Counted from the stretch's first letter, positions 42,022 to 51,978 are shown. The stretch is 64,000 nt of DNA from Runella zeae DSM 19591 (GCF_000423565.1 NZ_AUIF01000032.1:1-64000); one strand, 5' to 3'. Notes: generated by a model not told the origin, from the letters alone. Translations and numbers: made by a program.

Positions 42022-45000
42022 CTATATTTTAAAACGAGTACGGAAAAGCGCAATCCACTCTTCAAAATCGGGCAGGGGCAAATAAGGGAATTTGGGATAA
42101 AGAGGAATCTCAATAAAAACGGCATTGCCCTCCCCTACTTTGGGAGTCCAGACGATTTGCCCACGCAATACGGCCACCCGCGATTCGATATTGCCGATTC
42201 CTAAACCCTGTATGGCACGGCTATATTCGAAACCTTTGCCATCATCGAAATAGTCAAAATGAATCACATCATCATCTTCATCTTGATGAACTCGGATGGT
42301 GATTTTGCTTGCTTCGGCATGTTTGAGGGTGTTGTTCATCAATTCTTGGGTGATGCGATACAAGCCCGTTTCTATTTCGGCGGGCAGTCTTTCGGGGAGC
42401 AATGATGCGTCAAGCTCCACCTCTACGACCCCCGAATGTCTGATTTTTTTGGCAAGTTCTTCTACGGCAGCAGCATATCCGTATTGTTCTAGCATTCTGG
42501 GACTTAGCTCCCGAAGCATTCGCCGAATATCCACAATAGAATCATTGATAATCTCCAAGGTCTTTTTCTTCAACTCTTGCCCTTCTGGTTTTTTGGAAAG
42601 GTATTTGGTAAGCGACGAAGCGTATAGCTTGAGCGTCGCAAGCCTTGCCCCTACCTCGTCGTGCAAATCTTGCGCGATTTGGCGCCGCTCTTGTTCCTGC
42701 GCGTCCAACGCAATTTTCAGGCGTTCTTGTTCTTTTTGTTTTAATCTTATAAGGCGGTTTTTGCCCGTGATAAAAGCCACATAACCAAACAACCCTGTGC
42801 AAAAAATATAAAACCACCACGTGCGCCAAAAAGGTGGCTCTATGGAAATATACAATCTTTTTTGTTCGTCACTCCATACGCCGTCTCGGTTGGCAGCCAT
42901 TACTTTAAACACATATTTACCCGGATCTAAATTGGCATAACGTACATAATTGCGGTCGTTGCTGTAGACCCAATCGGGGTCTTGTCCTTCCAACCTATAC
43001 CGATACTCATTGCGGCCATTGCTATAAAAATCAATCGCTGCAAACTCCAATGAAAAAGTATTCTCATCGTGATTGAGGCGCACCATATCGGTTTCATTGA
43101 TTTGTTTTCCAGTAAAATAAGGTGCTTCATTTACCTTAAAATCATAAAAATGAATACGGGGTCTAAAAGAGATTTTTGGTAAACGCTCAGGATAAAAACT
43201 ATTGAAGCCCTTCACCCCACCAAAATAGATTTCTCCGTCGTGGGTAGTCGCAAAAGCATTGCCATTGTATTCATAGCCCTGAATGCCGTCAGCAAGGTCA
43301 AAGTTTCGAAATTCACGCGTTTTTTGATCAAATTGCGATATACCATGATTAGTACTAAGCCAGACTTGACGTTCTTTATCAATCACCACCCCATACACAT
43401 AAGAGTTTCGGAGGCCATTGCGATGGTTATAAAAATGATAACTGCGGGTACCAGGGTCTAGCTCTATCAATCCTTTTTCACTCCCTATCCAGAGCTTATG
43501 GCTTACGGTATCTTCTCTTATCACATTGATATTGAAGTATTTCATCCCATAATACACCTGCTTCCAGCGACGATTTTTGTATTTGAATCCATACAAACCT
43601 TCAAAATACGCCGCCATCCAAATAGTACTGTCCTTGGCTTGAAAGACCGAAAAAACATTCTTGTTTTCCAAAATCGAAGGCCTTTCAAAGTGTTCATTTT
43701 TGGGATTAAAAATCCAAGGCCCTAGCGGGGTTCCTAAGAAAATTCGCCCATCTGACAATTCCAGCATGTTGCGAGTATAATTGTTTCGGGAGGGATTTTT
43801 GTCAAATTGAAAAAGCTTAAATGTCTTTTCCTTAGCATCAAAGCGCATAAGACCACCGTAAGTGCCCACCCACATTTGTTGGTGCTTATCTCTCAAAAAT
43901 GATTTAATGAAGTTGACGGAGGGTAAAGTGGGAGAAGATGATTTACTCAAGTATCGCTCCAGAATGATACGTGTTTTGGGATGGTACACCGCCACACCTC
44001 CCTCTGTACCAATCCACATATTACCATCAGGGGCTTGAATCATGCATCGCACCGAAAAATTATCCAGCTTTTTGTTGGCTGGAATACTCGGCGAATCAGT
44101 CACTTTCTTTAGTACAGAAGCATTGGGAATGATTTTGAGAAGGCCATCGGGATCTACATTGGCCCAAATGATTCCTCGATTATCAATATAAATACGCGTA
44201 ATTTCGTAATTGTCAAGGCTACGAGGAGTGACAAAGGGCAACACTAAAGTTTTGAGCTTGTACGTTTTTTTGCTAAAGGTCCAGAAGCCATTGCGCTGAG
44301 TACCAATCCATAAGTTATCATTGAAACCCTCTGCAATACTATACACGGCCCCCAATGATTGACCATAGGCATTTTTCTCAAAAAACTGAAACTCCCGACA
44401 AGTATAGTCGAGGCGTATCAGCCCTTCCAATGATCCTAACCAAACTTGGTTTTGAGCATCTACATACAAGCAGATGATATTGAGAGGATAACCAAGTTCA
44501 TTTTCAGGTACATCACTAAAATAATAATGGTATTTTTTTTCTTTGATATCATACCTTGCCACTCCTTTGGCACCTATCATCCACACATCGCCTTTGGGGG
44601 TGCGGGTAGTCCAATCGATATAATCAAAGTCTTGGGTAATAAATACTTTCGGAGCGACTTTCCGGTGTTTTTGAGTACGAAAATGATACGAAAAAATACC
44701 TTCTCCTTCTCGTATGTACCAGAGTTCTTCTCGGTCGCAATAAAAAGGGGCTGTTCGTTTTTTTATTCCTTTTTGGGTATCATCTACCACCAACCTAAAG
44801 CGGTCAGTGGCTCTTTCGTAGCAGTTGAGTCCTTCTTCGGTTCCGAGCCAAATATTACCTTGTCGGTCTTCTATTAATCCCGCAATATTGACCCCTTGCA
44901 AGGCATAAGGATTGCTAATGTCTGTTTTATATACTTTGAAAGTATGCCCGTCGTATCTGTTTACCCCATCTTGAGTCCCAAACCACATAAAACCCCGCGA

Positions 45001-45132
45001 GTCTTTGAGCATATGGTAAGGTGACCCCTGCGACAGACCCTTTTCTACCCCAATATGCTCTAGGCGGTAGTCTTGGGCCTGTAGCCATGTATTGACCCCA
45101 AAAGCTAATATGAAGACAATGAGTTTGTACAA
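42022..45132 (-). CDS. Two-component sensor kinase with Reg_prop propeller and HisKA_3
   Basis: 1036 residues. Signal peptide to about 19, then a periplasmic two-propeller sensor built of Reg_prop repeats (WFGTQDG, WLGTEEG, WVGTYGG and others), a Y_Y_Y Ig-like domain (about 680-770), one membrane span (about 780-800), and a cytoplasmic NarL-type HisKA_3 with phospho-acceptor His824 in DLHDEVGARL and an HATPase_c with NTLKHAEA and DDGKGF. It resembles the SusR-like HTCS sensors but lacks the response-regulator and AraC parts, so it needs a separate LuxR-type regulator, not found here. The GH43 gene follows upstream on the same strand and may be its target. Confidence 0.9.
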   Translation of the reverse strand: MYKLIVFILAFGVNTWLQAQDYRLEHIGVEKGLSQGSPYHMLKDSRGFMWFGTQDGVNRYDGHTFKVYKTDISNPYALQGVNIAGLIEDRQGNIWLGTEEGLNCYERATDRFRLVVDDTQKGIKKRTAPFYCDREELWYIREGEGIFSYHFRTQKHRKVAPKVFITQDFDYIDWTTRTPKGDVWMIGAKGVARYDIKEKKYHYYFSDVPENELGYPLNIICLYVDAQNQVWLGSLEGLIRLDYTCREFQFFEKNAYGQSLGAVYSIAEGFNDNLWIGTQRNGFWTFSKKTYKLKTLVLPFVTPRSLDNYEITRIYIDNRGIIWANVDPDGLLKIIPNASVLKKVTDSPSIPANKKLDNFSVRCMIQAPDGNMWIGTEGGVAVYHPKTRIILERYLSKSSSPTLPSVNFIKSFLRDKHQQMWVGTYGGLMRFDAKEKTFKLFQFDKNPSRNNYTRNMLELSDGRIFLGTPLGPWIFNPKNEHFERPSILENKNVFSVFQAKDSTIWMAAYFEGLYGFKYKNRRWKQVYYGMKYFNINVIREDTVSHKLWIGSEKGLIELDPGTRSYHFYNHRNGLRNSYVYGVVIDKERQVWLSTNHGISQFDQKTREFRNFDLADGIQGYEYNGNAFATTHDGEIYFGGVKGFNSFYPERLPKISFRPRIHFYDFKVNEAPYFTGKQINETDMVRLNHDENTFSLEFAAIDFYSNGRNEYRYRLEGQDPDWVYSNDRNYVRYANLDPGKYVFKVMAANRDGVWSDEQKRLYISIEPPFWRTWWFYIFCTGLFGYVAFITGKNRLIRLKQKEQERLKIALDAQEQERRQIAQDLHDEVGARLATLKLYASSLTKYLSKKPEGQELKKKTLEIINDSIVDIRRMLRELSPRMLEQYGYAAAVEELAKKIRHSGVVEVELDASLLPERLPAEIETGLYRITQELMNNTLKHAEASKITIRVHQDEDDDVIHFDYFDDGKGFEYSRAIQGLGIGNIESRVAVLRGQIVWTPKVGEGNAVFIEIPLYPKFPYLPLPDFEEWIALFRTRFKI

Positions 45133-45203
45133 AAGATGAGTAAAATTTTAGCCCAACTTATTCATTCCCGTTAAGTAATGAAAGCAAGTTACGGAAAAAA
45201 ATA

Positions 45204-46172
45204 TTACTTGCCTATGGTATGTTTTTTTACTCCTTCGTTGGTGATTATGACGGGTTTGATAAAACCATTTTCATTAAAAAACATTTGGTCAATACAAGTC
45301 ACCCGCGAATTACCGTCGGTTTGTCCTAGTGGACGGCGGTGGTATACGATATACCAAGCGTCGTCTTTTGGATGATGAATCACCGAATGATGCCCCGCTC
45401 CCGTGGCTACTTTGGGATCTTGTTGGAGAATTTTACCTACCCTTTTGAAAGGCCCAAAAGGAGAATCAGCAATGGCATAGGCTACGCTATAGTTGGGTCC
45501 AGTCCAGCCACCTTCTGACCACATAAAATAATATTTGCCATTTTTGGTAAACATAAAAGGCCCTTCTACGTAGTTTTCTGGCGTAATCTCTTTGAAAATA
45601 GTACCGTCTTCAAAAGGCACAAAACCCGTAAAATCATCTTTGAGTTTGGCGATATTGCAATGACGCCACCCGCCATATATCAAATAATACTGGTTTTTGT
45701 CTTTAAAAACAAACTGGTCAATCGGCTGTGCGCCATTGTGAAACTTATCAATCAATGGTTTTTTTAGATAATCTTGATAAGGGCCTTCGGGGCGATTGGC
45801 CACTGCCACTCCTATTCCTCCTACTTCTTTGTCATTTTGAATGTCATTTGCGCCAAAAAACAAATAATATTTACCGCCTTTTTCGATAATAGAAGGTGCC
45901 CACATCGCTCTCTTAGCCCATTTGACGCGGGCCGTATCCAAGATATTGGCGTGCTTGGTCCAGTGCACCAAATCGGGCGAAGAAAAAGCATCAAAAAATA
46001 CTTGCTTGTTGTAAGGAGCAGAGAAGGTAGGATATATCCAATACTTTTTACCAAAAACGATACCCTCAGGGTCGGCATACCAACCTTCAAAGACAGGATT
46101 TCCTGATTTTTCTTGCGCCTGAACACACCTTCCTCCTATCAAGAGGACGATAATTAAGAAGTAGTTTTTCAT
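45204..46172 (-). CDS. Glycoside hydrolase family 43 enzyme
   Basis: 322-residue secreted five-bladed propeller glycosidase, likely alpha-L-arabinofuranosidase or beta-xylosidase type. Signal peptide to about 20. The catalytic trio of GH43 is visible: Asp34 in WYADPEG (base), Asp152 in PIDQFVFKD (pKa modulator) and Glu203 in YVEGPFM (acid). Lies upstream of the sensor kinase in the same direction, separated by 71 bases, and might be regulated by it. No transporter adjacent, so export and the real substrate are open. Confidence 0.88.
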   Translation of the reverse strand: MKNYFLIIVLLIGGRCVQAQEKSGNPVFEGWYADPEGIVFGKKYWIYPTFSAPYNKQVFFDAFSSPDLVHWTKHANILDTARVKWAKRAMWAPSIIEKGGKYYLFFGANDIQNDKEVGGIGVAVANRPEGPYQDYLKKPLIDKFHNGAQPIDQFVFKDKNQYYLIYGGWRHCNIAKLKDDFTGFVPFEDGTIFKEITPENYVEGPFMFTKNGKYYFMWSEGGWTGPNYSVAYAIADSPFGPFKRVGKILQQDPKVATGAGHHSVIHHPKDDAWYIVYHRRPLGQTDGNSRVTCIDQMFFNENGFIKPVIITNEGVKKHTIGK

Positions 46173-46265
46173 AAATTATATGAATAGTTAACAATAAAAG
46201 CAATTGATAATGAGGAGATAACTAAGAATTAAGAAAATTTTCTCCCGTGCCTTTAAACAAGAATT

Positions 46266-47174
46266 TTAATGAAAATAAAAAAGCTGTACACCTTCATGAG
46301 TCACTGACAATTGCGCCTGACGCCCCACCACCATAGCACGATTGTCGGCTACGTGACCAACTGGAAAATCAAAGCAAACCGGATAATCATAAGGTGCCAC
46401 ATATTCGGCAATAATTTCGTATGCTTCCTTGCCAAATTTAATGGTTTCATTGTCTTTTAAGTCCGTAAACTGTCCCACTACCAACCCAGCCAATTGTGAT
46501 AATTTGCCAGCCCTTTGGAGCTGCACCATCATTCGGTCAAGATTATAGTAGTATTCTTCTACGTCTTCCAAAAACATGATTTTTCCACGGGTATCAAGTT
46601 CTGAACGAGAACCCATTAAATGGGCCAAAAGGCATAAATTTCCTCCCACTACTTGCCCACTGGCACTTCCAAATCGATTAAAATCGTGCCTCAGTGCCTC
46701 ATAATGAAGCCCTTCACCCCATAAAGCTTTTCGGAGGCTTTCGAGAGCATCAGCTCCGCCCTGTTGCCCGAATAGTTTGGGCATTGTAGCGTGTAAACTC
46801 TCAAATCCTAGCTTATGAAGATGGGCATGAATTGCCGTAATGTCACTAAAGCCGACCACCCATTTAGGGTGTTTTTTAAAGTTTCGGAAATTAAGTTTAT
46901 CAATGATTTTTGAACTACCATAACCTCCTCGTGCCGAAAAAATCGCCTTAATACGGGGATTATCAAGCATCTGCTGAAAATCTTGCCGACGCTCTTCATC
47001 CGTTCCCGAAAATTGATAATAGCTTGTGTGAAGCGTTTTCCCTTCTATCACTTCTAGTTTCCAATCTTCCCGTAAAATCCGTAAGCCTTCGGTCAAAGTT
47101 GCGTAAGACACTTGGCTTGCCAAGGCCAGCACGCCTACGCAATCACCCGTTTGCAAAAAAGGAGGTCTAATCAC
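46266..47174 (-). CDS. LD-carboxypeptidase (peptidase S66)
   Basis: 302-residue LdcA-like serine peptidase that trims the D-Ala from muropeptide tetrapeptides in peptidoglycan recycling. Ser110 in GFSDITAIH is the nucleophile; the acidic FLEDVEEY segment near 205-215 and His in FPVGHVADN near 277 complete the S66 triad. No signal peptide, so cytoplasmic. Distinct from VanY-type enzymes. Separated by 93 bases from the GH43 gene and 24 from the NuoJ-like gene. Confidence 0.9.
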   Translation of the reverse strand: MIRPPFLQTGDCVGVLALASQVSYATLTEGLRILREDWKLEVIEGKTLHTSYYQFSGTDEERRQDFQQMLDNPRIKAIFSARGGYGSSKIIDKLNFRNFKKHPKWVVGFSDITAIHAHLHKLGFESLHATMPKLFGQQGGADALESLRKALWGEGLHYEALRHDFNRFGSASGQVVGGNLCLLAHLMGSRSELDTRGKIMFLEDVEEYYYNLDRMMVQLQRAGKLSQLAGLVVGQFTDLKDNETIKFGKEAYEIIAEYVAPYDYPVCFDFPVGHVADNRAMVVGRQAQLSVTHEGVQLFYFH

Positions 47175-47198
47175 TGCTTAATCAATAATAGTTAAGTA

Positions 47199-47744
47199 TC
47201 AATTGTGTTTTTCTTTTTGAACTGCCAAATAAGCCGCCCCTACCAAAGCCACCAAAAGCAATATTCCAGCCACTTCAAAAGCCCACACGTGGGTAGTCAT
47301 AAGATGCATCCCGATACCCCGTAATGAAGAACGATTAGGATACGGCTCGGTAGGCAAATAAGAACCAATAATCAAAAACTGAGCATGAAAAATAACCCAA
47401 AATAACACCCCAAAAATACCCACGGCAATCATCACCCCCCAAAATCGGTTGAGGTGCTTGGTAAGGACAAAATTCACTTTTTGATTATCGGCCCGTTCGG
47501 CACGATGGGTAAGCATAATTCCAAAAATCAAAAGTACTAATACCCCTCCTACATAGATGAGGATTTGGGTAATGGCCAAAAAATCCGCCCCTGCCAACAC
47601 ATAAAGTGCCGCTACTCCCAGCAGCCCTACAAAAAGACAAAGCGCTGCATACATTACATTGCGTGTCAGCAAGATAGCAAGCGAGGCTCCAATTGCCAAC
47701 GCCGAAAACCCGAAAAAAGCAATTTCTGCAAGTGTCATAATCAT
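47199..47744 (-). CDS. Orphan NuoJ-like complex I subunit paralogue
   Basis: 181 residues, five membrane spans, a NuoJ/ND6-family protein: the third span has the LIYVGGVLVLLIFGIML motif and the last AGILLLVALVGAAYLA. A second NuoJ lies in the nuo cluster at 59915-60460, so this is a paralogue outside the operon. Its start at 47744 is four bases past the stop of the next gene (47748), and both are probably co-transcribed. The N-terminus is MIMTLAEIAFF; an ATG two codons later is an alternative. It may serve a second, partial complex or an alternate assembly with nuoK-N encoded elsewhere. Confidence 0.8.
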   Translation of the reverse strand: MIMTLAEIAFFGFSALAIGASLAILLTRNVMYAALCLFVGLLGVAALYVLAGADFLAITQILIYVGGVLVLLIFGIMLTHRAERADNQKVNFVLTKHLNRFWGVMIAVGIFGVLFWVIFHAQFLIIGSYLPTEPYPNRSSLRGIGMHLMTTHVWAFEVAGILLLVALVGAAYLAVQKEKHN

Positions 47745-47747
47745 CAA

Positions 47748-48236
47748 TTACTTTTGACCAAAGGTGTATATCACCCCAAAATTACTTTTCAAAATTCCGG
47801 AATCTAATTTTCGTTGGACATAGGGAGCCAATTCAAACGCGACTCTCACTTGTGGTACACTTTTGAAAGGAGCCACGCGGGTTCCTATATTGAGCTGATA
47901 CCCTTCTACTAGATTGTTGGTTTGGTTGGCCAATACCCCAATAAAATTAAACCTCACCCCACCCCCTAAATACAATTGAAAGCTTTCCTTTTGTTTGAGA
48001 TTTACCATTGGTAAAACCTCAGTACTCAAGCTTCCAAAAAGGGTATTGGTCTGTAAACGAAAATCGAGCCAAACAGGCCGATAGGGGTTGGTACTTACCG
48101 ACAGTAGGCCACTCCAAGGATAGTATCCTACTGATTGGGCTTGGGTTTTGCTACCAACAAAAACCATTATTATAAAAAGCCCCGACCAAATGCGCTTTTG
48201 ACCGGGGAAAAGATTTTTAACTTCTATCTTGAGCAT
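47748..48236 (-). CDS. Exported beta-barrel-like protein of unknown function
   Basis: 162 residues, not recognised. A basic N-terminal part precedes a hydrophobic stretch (about 15-33, ending KTQAQ) that looks like a signal sequence; then alternating aromatic strands (SFQLYLGGGVRFNF, NFGVIYTFGQK) resembling a small outer-membrane barrel. The gene is upstream of and nearly touches the NuoJ paralogue, an odd pairing. It follows ffh by 32 bases in the same direction. Confidence 0.55.
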   Translation of the reverse strand: MLKIEVKNLFPGQKRIWSGLFIIMVFVGSKTQAQSVGYYPWSGLLSVSTNPYRPVWLDFRLQTNTLFGSLSTEVLPMVNLKQKESFQLYLGGGVRFNFIGVLANQTNNLVEGYQLNIGTRVAPFKSVPQVRVAFELAPYVQRKLDSGILKSNFGVIYTFGQK

Positions 48237-48268
48237 CCTTTCAAATCTTTTATGAGAGAGTAGATTGC

Positions 48269-49582
48269 TTAGCGTATTTTTAGTTTACCAGCTTTCTCCA
48301 TGGTATTCATCTTTTTCATCATTTTACGCATTTCATCAAACTGTTTGATGAGGTTATTGACTTGCTGTAAAGATGTTCCACTTCCGGCAGCAATGCGTTT
48401 TTTGCGACTATTATCAATCAGGTCAGGAGTGGCTCGTTCTTTAGGTGTCATCGAATGAATAATCGCTTCGATAGGCTTGAATGAATCATTGTCAATATCC
48501 AAATCTTTCATGGCAGACCCCATACCCGGAATCATCCCTAGTAAGTCTTTGACATTTCCCATTTTTTTGATTTGCTGAAGCTGCCCCAAGAAGTCATCAA
48601 AGTCAAACTTATTTTGCCGCATTTTGGCATTGATCCGTTTGGCTTCATCTTCGTCAAATGCTTGCTGAGCACGCTCTACCAACGAAAGCACGTCGCCCAT
48701 TCCCAAAATCCGACTTGCCATCCTGTCGGGATAGAAGCTATCAAGTGCTTCCATTTTCTCGCCCGTTGAAATAAACTTAATCGGTTTATCTACAATCTGA
48801 CGAATCGAAAGGGCCGCACCACCGCGAGCATCACCGTCCAACTTGGTCAATACCACCCCGTCAAAATTCAGGCGGTCGTTGAATGTCTTGGCAGTATTGA
48901 CGGCATCTTGCCCCGTCATCGAGTCTACCACAAACAAGATTTCGCTAGGTTTGATAGAAGTCTTGATGTTTTCGACTTCTTTCATCATCACCTCATCCAC
49001 CGCCAAACGACCCGCTGTATCGACAATCACAATTTTCTTACCCGTTTTTTTGGCGTGGGCTACGGCATTTTGGGCAATTTCTACGGCATTTTTATTTTCA
49101 GGCTCGGCGTATACGTCCACGCCGATTTGAGTACCCAATACTTTTAACTGGTCAATCGCCGCAGGACGGTAAATATCACAAGCTGCCAACAACACTTGGC
49201 GTCCTTGTCGCTTAAGCATATTAGCGAGTTTACCTGAGAAAGTGGTCTTACCCGAACCTTGCAAACCTGCGATAAGAATAACAGCCGGCTCTCCTTTGAT
49301 ATTGATGCCTTCGGCTTGTCCTCCCATAAGCTCTGTGAGCTCTTCATGGACAATCTTCACAAACATTTGCCCAGGCTCCACCGCAATCAGAATCTTCTGG
49401 TCAAGGGCTTTATCTTTTATTTTATCCGTAATTTCTTTAGCAACTTTGAAGTTAACATCGGCATCTACCAGCGCTCTTCGCACTTCCTTGGTTGTAGCAG
49501 CAACGTTGATATCTGTGATGCGATCTTTCCCTTTAAGAGTCCGAATCGCTTTGTTCAATTTGTCTTGTAAGCTTTCAAACAT
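48269..49582 (-). CDS. ffh: Signal recognition particle protein
   Basis: 437-residue SRP54/Ffh GTPase that binds signal sequences of nascent membrane proteins together with the 4.5S RNA. N domain, then G domain with GLQGSGKTTF (G1), DTAGRL (G3) and TKLDGDARGG (G4), and a methionine-rich M domain in the last about 140 residues with the RIAAGSGT RNA-binding helix-turn-helix. The length is normal. The SRP RNA gene is not in the window. Transcribed before the barrel-like protein and the NuoJ paralogue. Confidence 0.96.
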   Translation of the reverse strand: MFESLQDKLNKAIRTLKGKDRITDINVAATTKEVRRALVDADVNFKVAKEITDKIKDKALDQKILIAVEPGQMFVKIVHEELTELMGGQAEGINIKGEPAVILIAGLQGSGKTTFSGKLANMLKRQGRQVLLAACDIYRPAAIDQLKVLGTQIGVDVYAEPENKNAVEIAQNAVAHAKKTGKKIVIVDTAGRLAVDEVMMKEVENIKTSIKPSEILFVVDSMTGQDAVNTAKTFNDRLNFDGVVLTKLDGDARGGAALSIRQIVDKPIKFISTGEKMEALDSFYPDRMASRILGMGDVLSLVERAQQAFDEDEAKRINAKMRQNKFDFDDFLGQLQQIKKMGNVKDLLGMIPGMGSAMKDLDIDNDSFKPIEAIIHSMTPKERATPDLIDNSRKKRIAAGSGTSLQQVNNLIKQFDEMRKMMKKMNTMEKAGKLKIR

Positions 49583-49728
49583 AATCTAATACTAGTAAAA
49601 TGAGGGGACAAATTTAGTGAATGATGCGCTCAAAGCATAATAACTTTAATATCCTGTGTGAAAAGTACTGTTATAATTTTAAATTTGCGCGATAAAACCA
49701 CAAGTAACCAGAAAAGTCAAACAAGATT

Positions 49729-51900
49729 ATGAAGCAAAAAACAACTACCTATTGGTGCTGTTTGTATGTGATTCTGAGTGTATTTTTATCGGTAGGTACG
49801 TTGAGGGCTCAAATCAAGATTACATTTCCAGTAGAGCGAGCCATCTTTCAGCGTGACAATGCAAACCAAGCTACTATTTCGGTTGGCGGGTATTATACAG
49901 AAGGAGTAGACCGTGTAGAAGCTCGTCTTGTGCCTGTATTACCTGCTCAAGGACAAGCTACCGATTGGACCGTGATTCAGCAAAATCCTCAAGGGGGTGT
50001 TTTTTTGGGTAGCCTCACAGGCCGCGGCGGATGGTACACTTTAGAAGTACGCGCTTTTTTTAGTAATAATCAAATCGCAACTGATAGAATAGCCCGAGTA
50101 GGGATAGGAGAAGTTTTTTTGGTAGCAGGTCAATCCAATGCCCAAGGCTTTTTCGGTTTTGGTGCCACAGGTGCTACCGAAGACCGTGTCAATACTGTGA
50201 CTTGGGACAATCAAAACTCAAACAATACCAATAATCCTACTTTATCATTTGCCCAGCTTACCGCCGAGACGCTCATTGGCCCTCGTGGACGTAGCGCGTG
50301 GTGTTGGGGACCTCTAGGTGATTTATTAGCAAGAAAGCTCAACGTGCCCATTCTTTTTATGAATGCCGCGTGGTTTGATACTTCTACCCAAAACTGGTTG
50401 GATGCAGCACAAGGCAAGCCCGTTCAAAATAGATTAGGCGAAAACCTGCCCGCTGGTATGCCTTATGCTAACCTCAAAGCCTCTTTGCAATACTATGGTT
50501 CAATCCTAGGACTAAGAGCGGTGCTTTGGCTTCAAGGTGAAAACGACGCCGCCGCTCGCGTAAACAAAGAAGCTTATCAAAATTCTCTCCAAGGTTTAAT
50601 CAATGTAGCTCGTATTGAGCAAGGGGAGGTATTGTCGTCGCTTCCGTGGGTATTTGCCCGTACTTCTCGCTATGCCATCAACGGCGTGTCTTTGGTATCA
50701 CAGGCTATTATAGATGGCCAAAATGCCGTTATTAATATTCCTTTCAATAAAAGCTACGGTGGCCCTTATACAGACAATATTCAGGTACCCAGACCTGCTA
50801 CAAACCCAGTAAATGGACAAGAAGACGGGGTGCATTTTCAGGGACAAGGTCTGGTAGATTTGGCCCGTGCTTGGGACAACTCTTTGCCTCCTAGCTTTTT
50901 TGCTACAGTTGTACCAGTAAAACCGCGTTCTGTAGTTCCAATAACCGTAACTTGCAATACCCTGGGGGTAAGTATTAATCTAAGAGCGGCGGATGGTTTT
51001 GCATCTTATCGTTGGAGCAATGGCCAAACTACCCAAACTATCACCGTGACTGGCCAAGGTACTTATCAAGCGACCATGAAAGACAACGCTGGTAATACTT
51101 ACCTCACTCCTACGTTGGTCATCAATGATCCAAGTGTACAGGTAGCTAATCCCGTAATTTCGCCTAGCGGAGAACAAATCATCTGTGCCGACTCTTCTAT
51201 TACTTTGTCGGTCAATGTTTCGACTGCCAATATCGTACGATGGAGCAATGGTTTCGTAGGACGGACTATTTCTGTCCGAAATCCGGGAAATTATACCGCC
51301 ACAGTTAGCAATATTTATGGATGTAGTGCTGCTGCCGCCTCGGCCCCAGTCACCATCAAGACAATCAATATCAAAGCGCCTACGGTATTTCAATCAGGTC
51401 CCTATAGCGTACAGGCAGTTCCTGATAGCACTATATTTTCTTTTACTGATACCAAAGTCTCAAACATTACTTGGGAGTGGATGCAAGGGGGGCGCGTCTT
51501 GCCCTTCAAAGAATCAGCAATCAAAGCAACCACAATTAGTACTTATAATACCCGCTCACGCGTCACTTTTGAGGCTCAATCGGGGGGAAGCTTGCGCACC
51601 TGCTTGTCTCCTTTTTCAAATACAGTAGAATATCGGCCAACAGGCACCACAGATGATGGGCTAATTTTATATCCCAATCCTACTCGTAGCAGAAAAATTG
51701 CGGTCGAAACGCTTGAAGATTTAAAGGACGTAGAAATCACAATAGTAGGGCTTACGGGGCAGGTAGTATATCGTAAAGTAATGCCTAACCTCAATATTCG
51801 CCAAGAAATTGACCTTTCAGGACTAAATGAGGGAGCGTATATTTTCAAAGTAAAATCGGCCACCCTCAATCAGGCCAAAAGAATTTTGATTGATAAATGA
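49729..51900 (+). CDS. T9SS-exported SGNH esterase (sialate O-acetylesterase-like) with Ig repeats
   Basis: 723 residues. Signal peptide to about 28. The SGNH/SASA-type esterase domain (about 125-395) has VAGQSNAQG (nucleophile Ser136), WLQGENDA and DGVHF (catalytic Asp-His), like sialate O-acetylesterases and rhamnogalacturonan-type esterases. Then two or three Ig-like repeats with the SYRWSNGQTTQTITV pattern typical of Bacteroidota adhesins, and a C-terminal type IX sorting domain (LYPNPT...GAYIFKVKSATLNQAKRILIDK type). So it is moved through the T9SS to the cell surface or medium. Sialidases in the window suggest O-acetyl removal from sialoglycans (inference). Confidence 0.85.
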   Translation: MKQKTTTYWCCLYVILSVFLSVGTLRAQIKITFPVERAIFQRDNANQATISVGGYYTEGVDRVEARLVPVLPAQGQATDWTVIQQNPQGGVFLGSLTGRGGWYTLEVRAFFSNNQIATDRIARVGIGEVFLVAGQSNAQGFFGFGATGATEDRVNTVTWDNQNSNNTNNPTLSFAQLTAETLIGPRGRSAWCWGPLGDLLARKLNVPILFMNAAWFDTSTQNWLDAAQGKPVQNRLGENLPAGMPYANLKASLQYYGSILGLRAVLWLQGENDAAARVNKEAYQNSLQGLINVARIEQGEVLSSLPWVFARTSRYAINGVSLVSQAIIDGQNAVINIPFNKSYGGPYTDNIQVPRPATNPVNGQEDGVHFQGQGLVDLARAWDNSLPPSFFATVVPVKPRSVVPITVTCNTLGVSINLRAADGFASYRWSNGQTTQTITVTGQGTYQATMKDNAGNTYLTPTLVINDPSVQVANPVISPSGEQIICADSSITLSVNVSTANIVRWSNGFVGRTISVRNPGNYTATVSNIYGCSAAAASAPVTIKTINIKAPTVFQSGPYSVQAVPDSTIFSFTDTKVSNITWEWMQGGRVLPFKESAIKATTISTYNTRSRVTFEAQSGGSLRTCLSPFSNTVEYRPTGTTDDGLILYPNPTRSRKIAVETLEDLKDVEITIVGLTGQVVYRKVMPNLNIRQEIDLSGLNEGAYIFKVKSATLNQAKRILIDK

Positions 51901-51909
51901 TATTTTTTG

Positions 51910-51932
51910 GGCTTCTGCTTCGTGCAGAAGCC
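51910..51932 (+). terminator. Hairpin after the T9SS esterase gene
   Basis: 9-bp stem GGCTTCTGC / GCAGAAGCC with a TTCGT loop, followed by TTTCTT. Ten bases after the stop codon. Confidence 0.8.
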
Positions 51933-51978
51933 TTTCTTGCTAATTTTGCGGTGTCATTTCAAAACCATATGCCAAACA

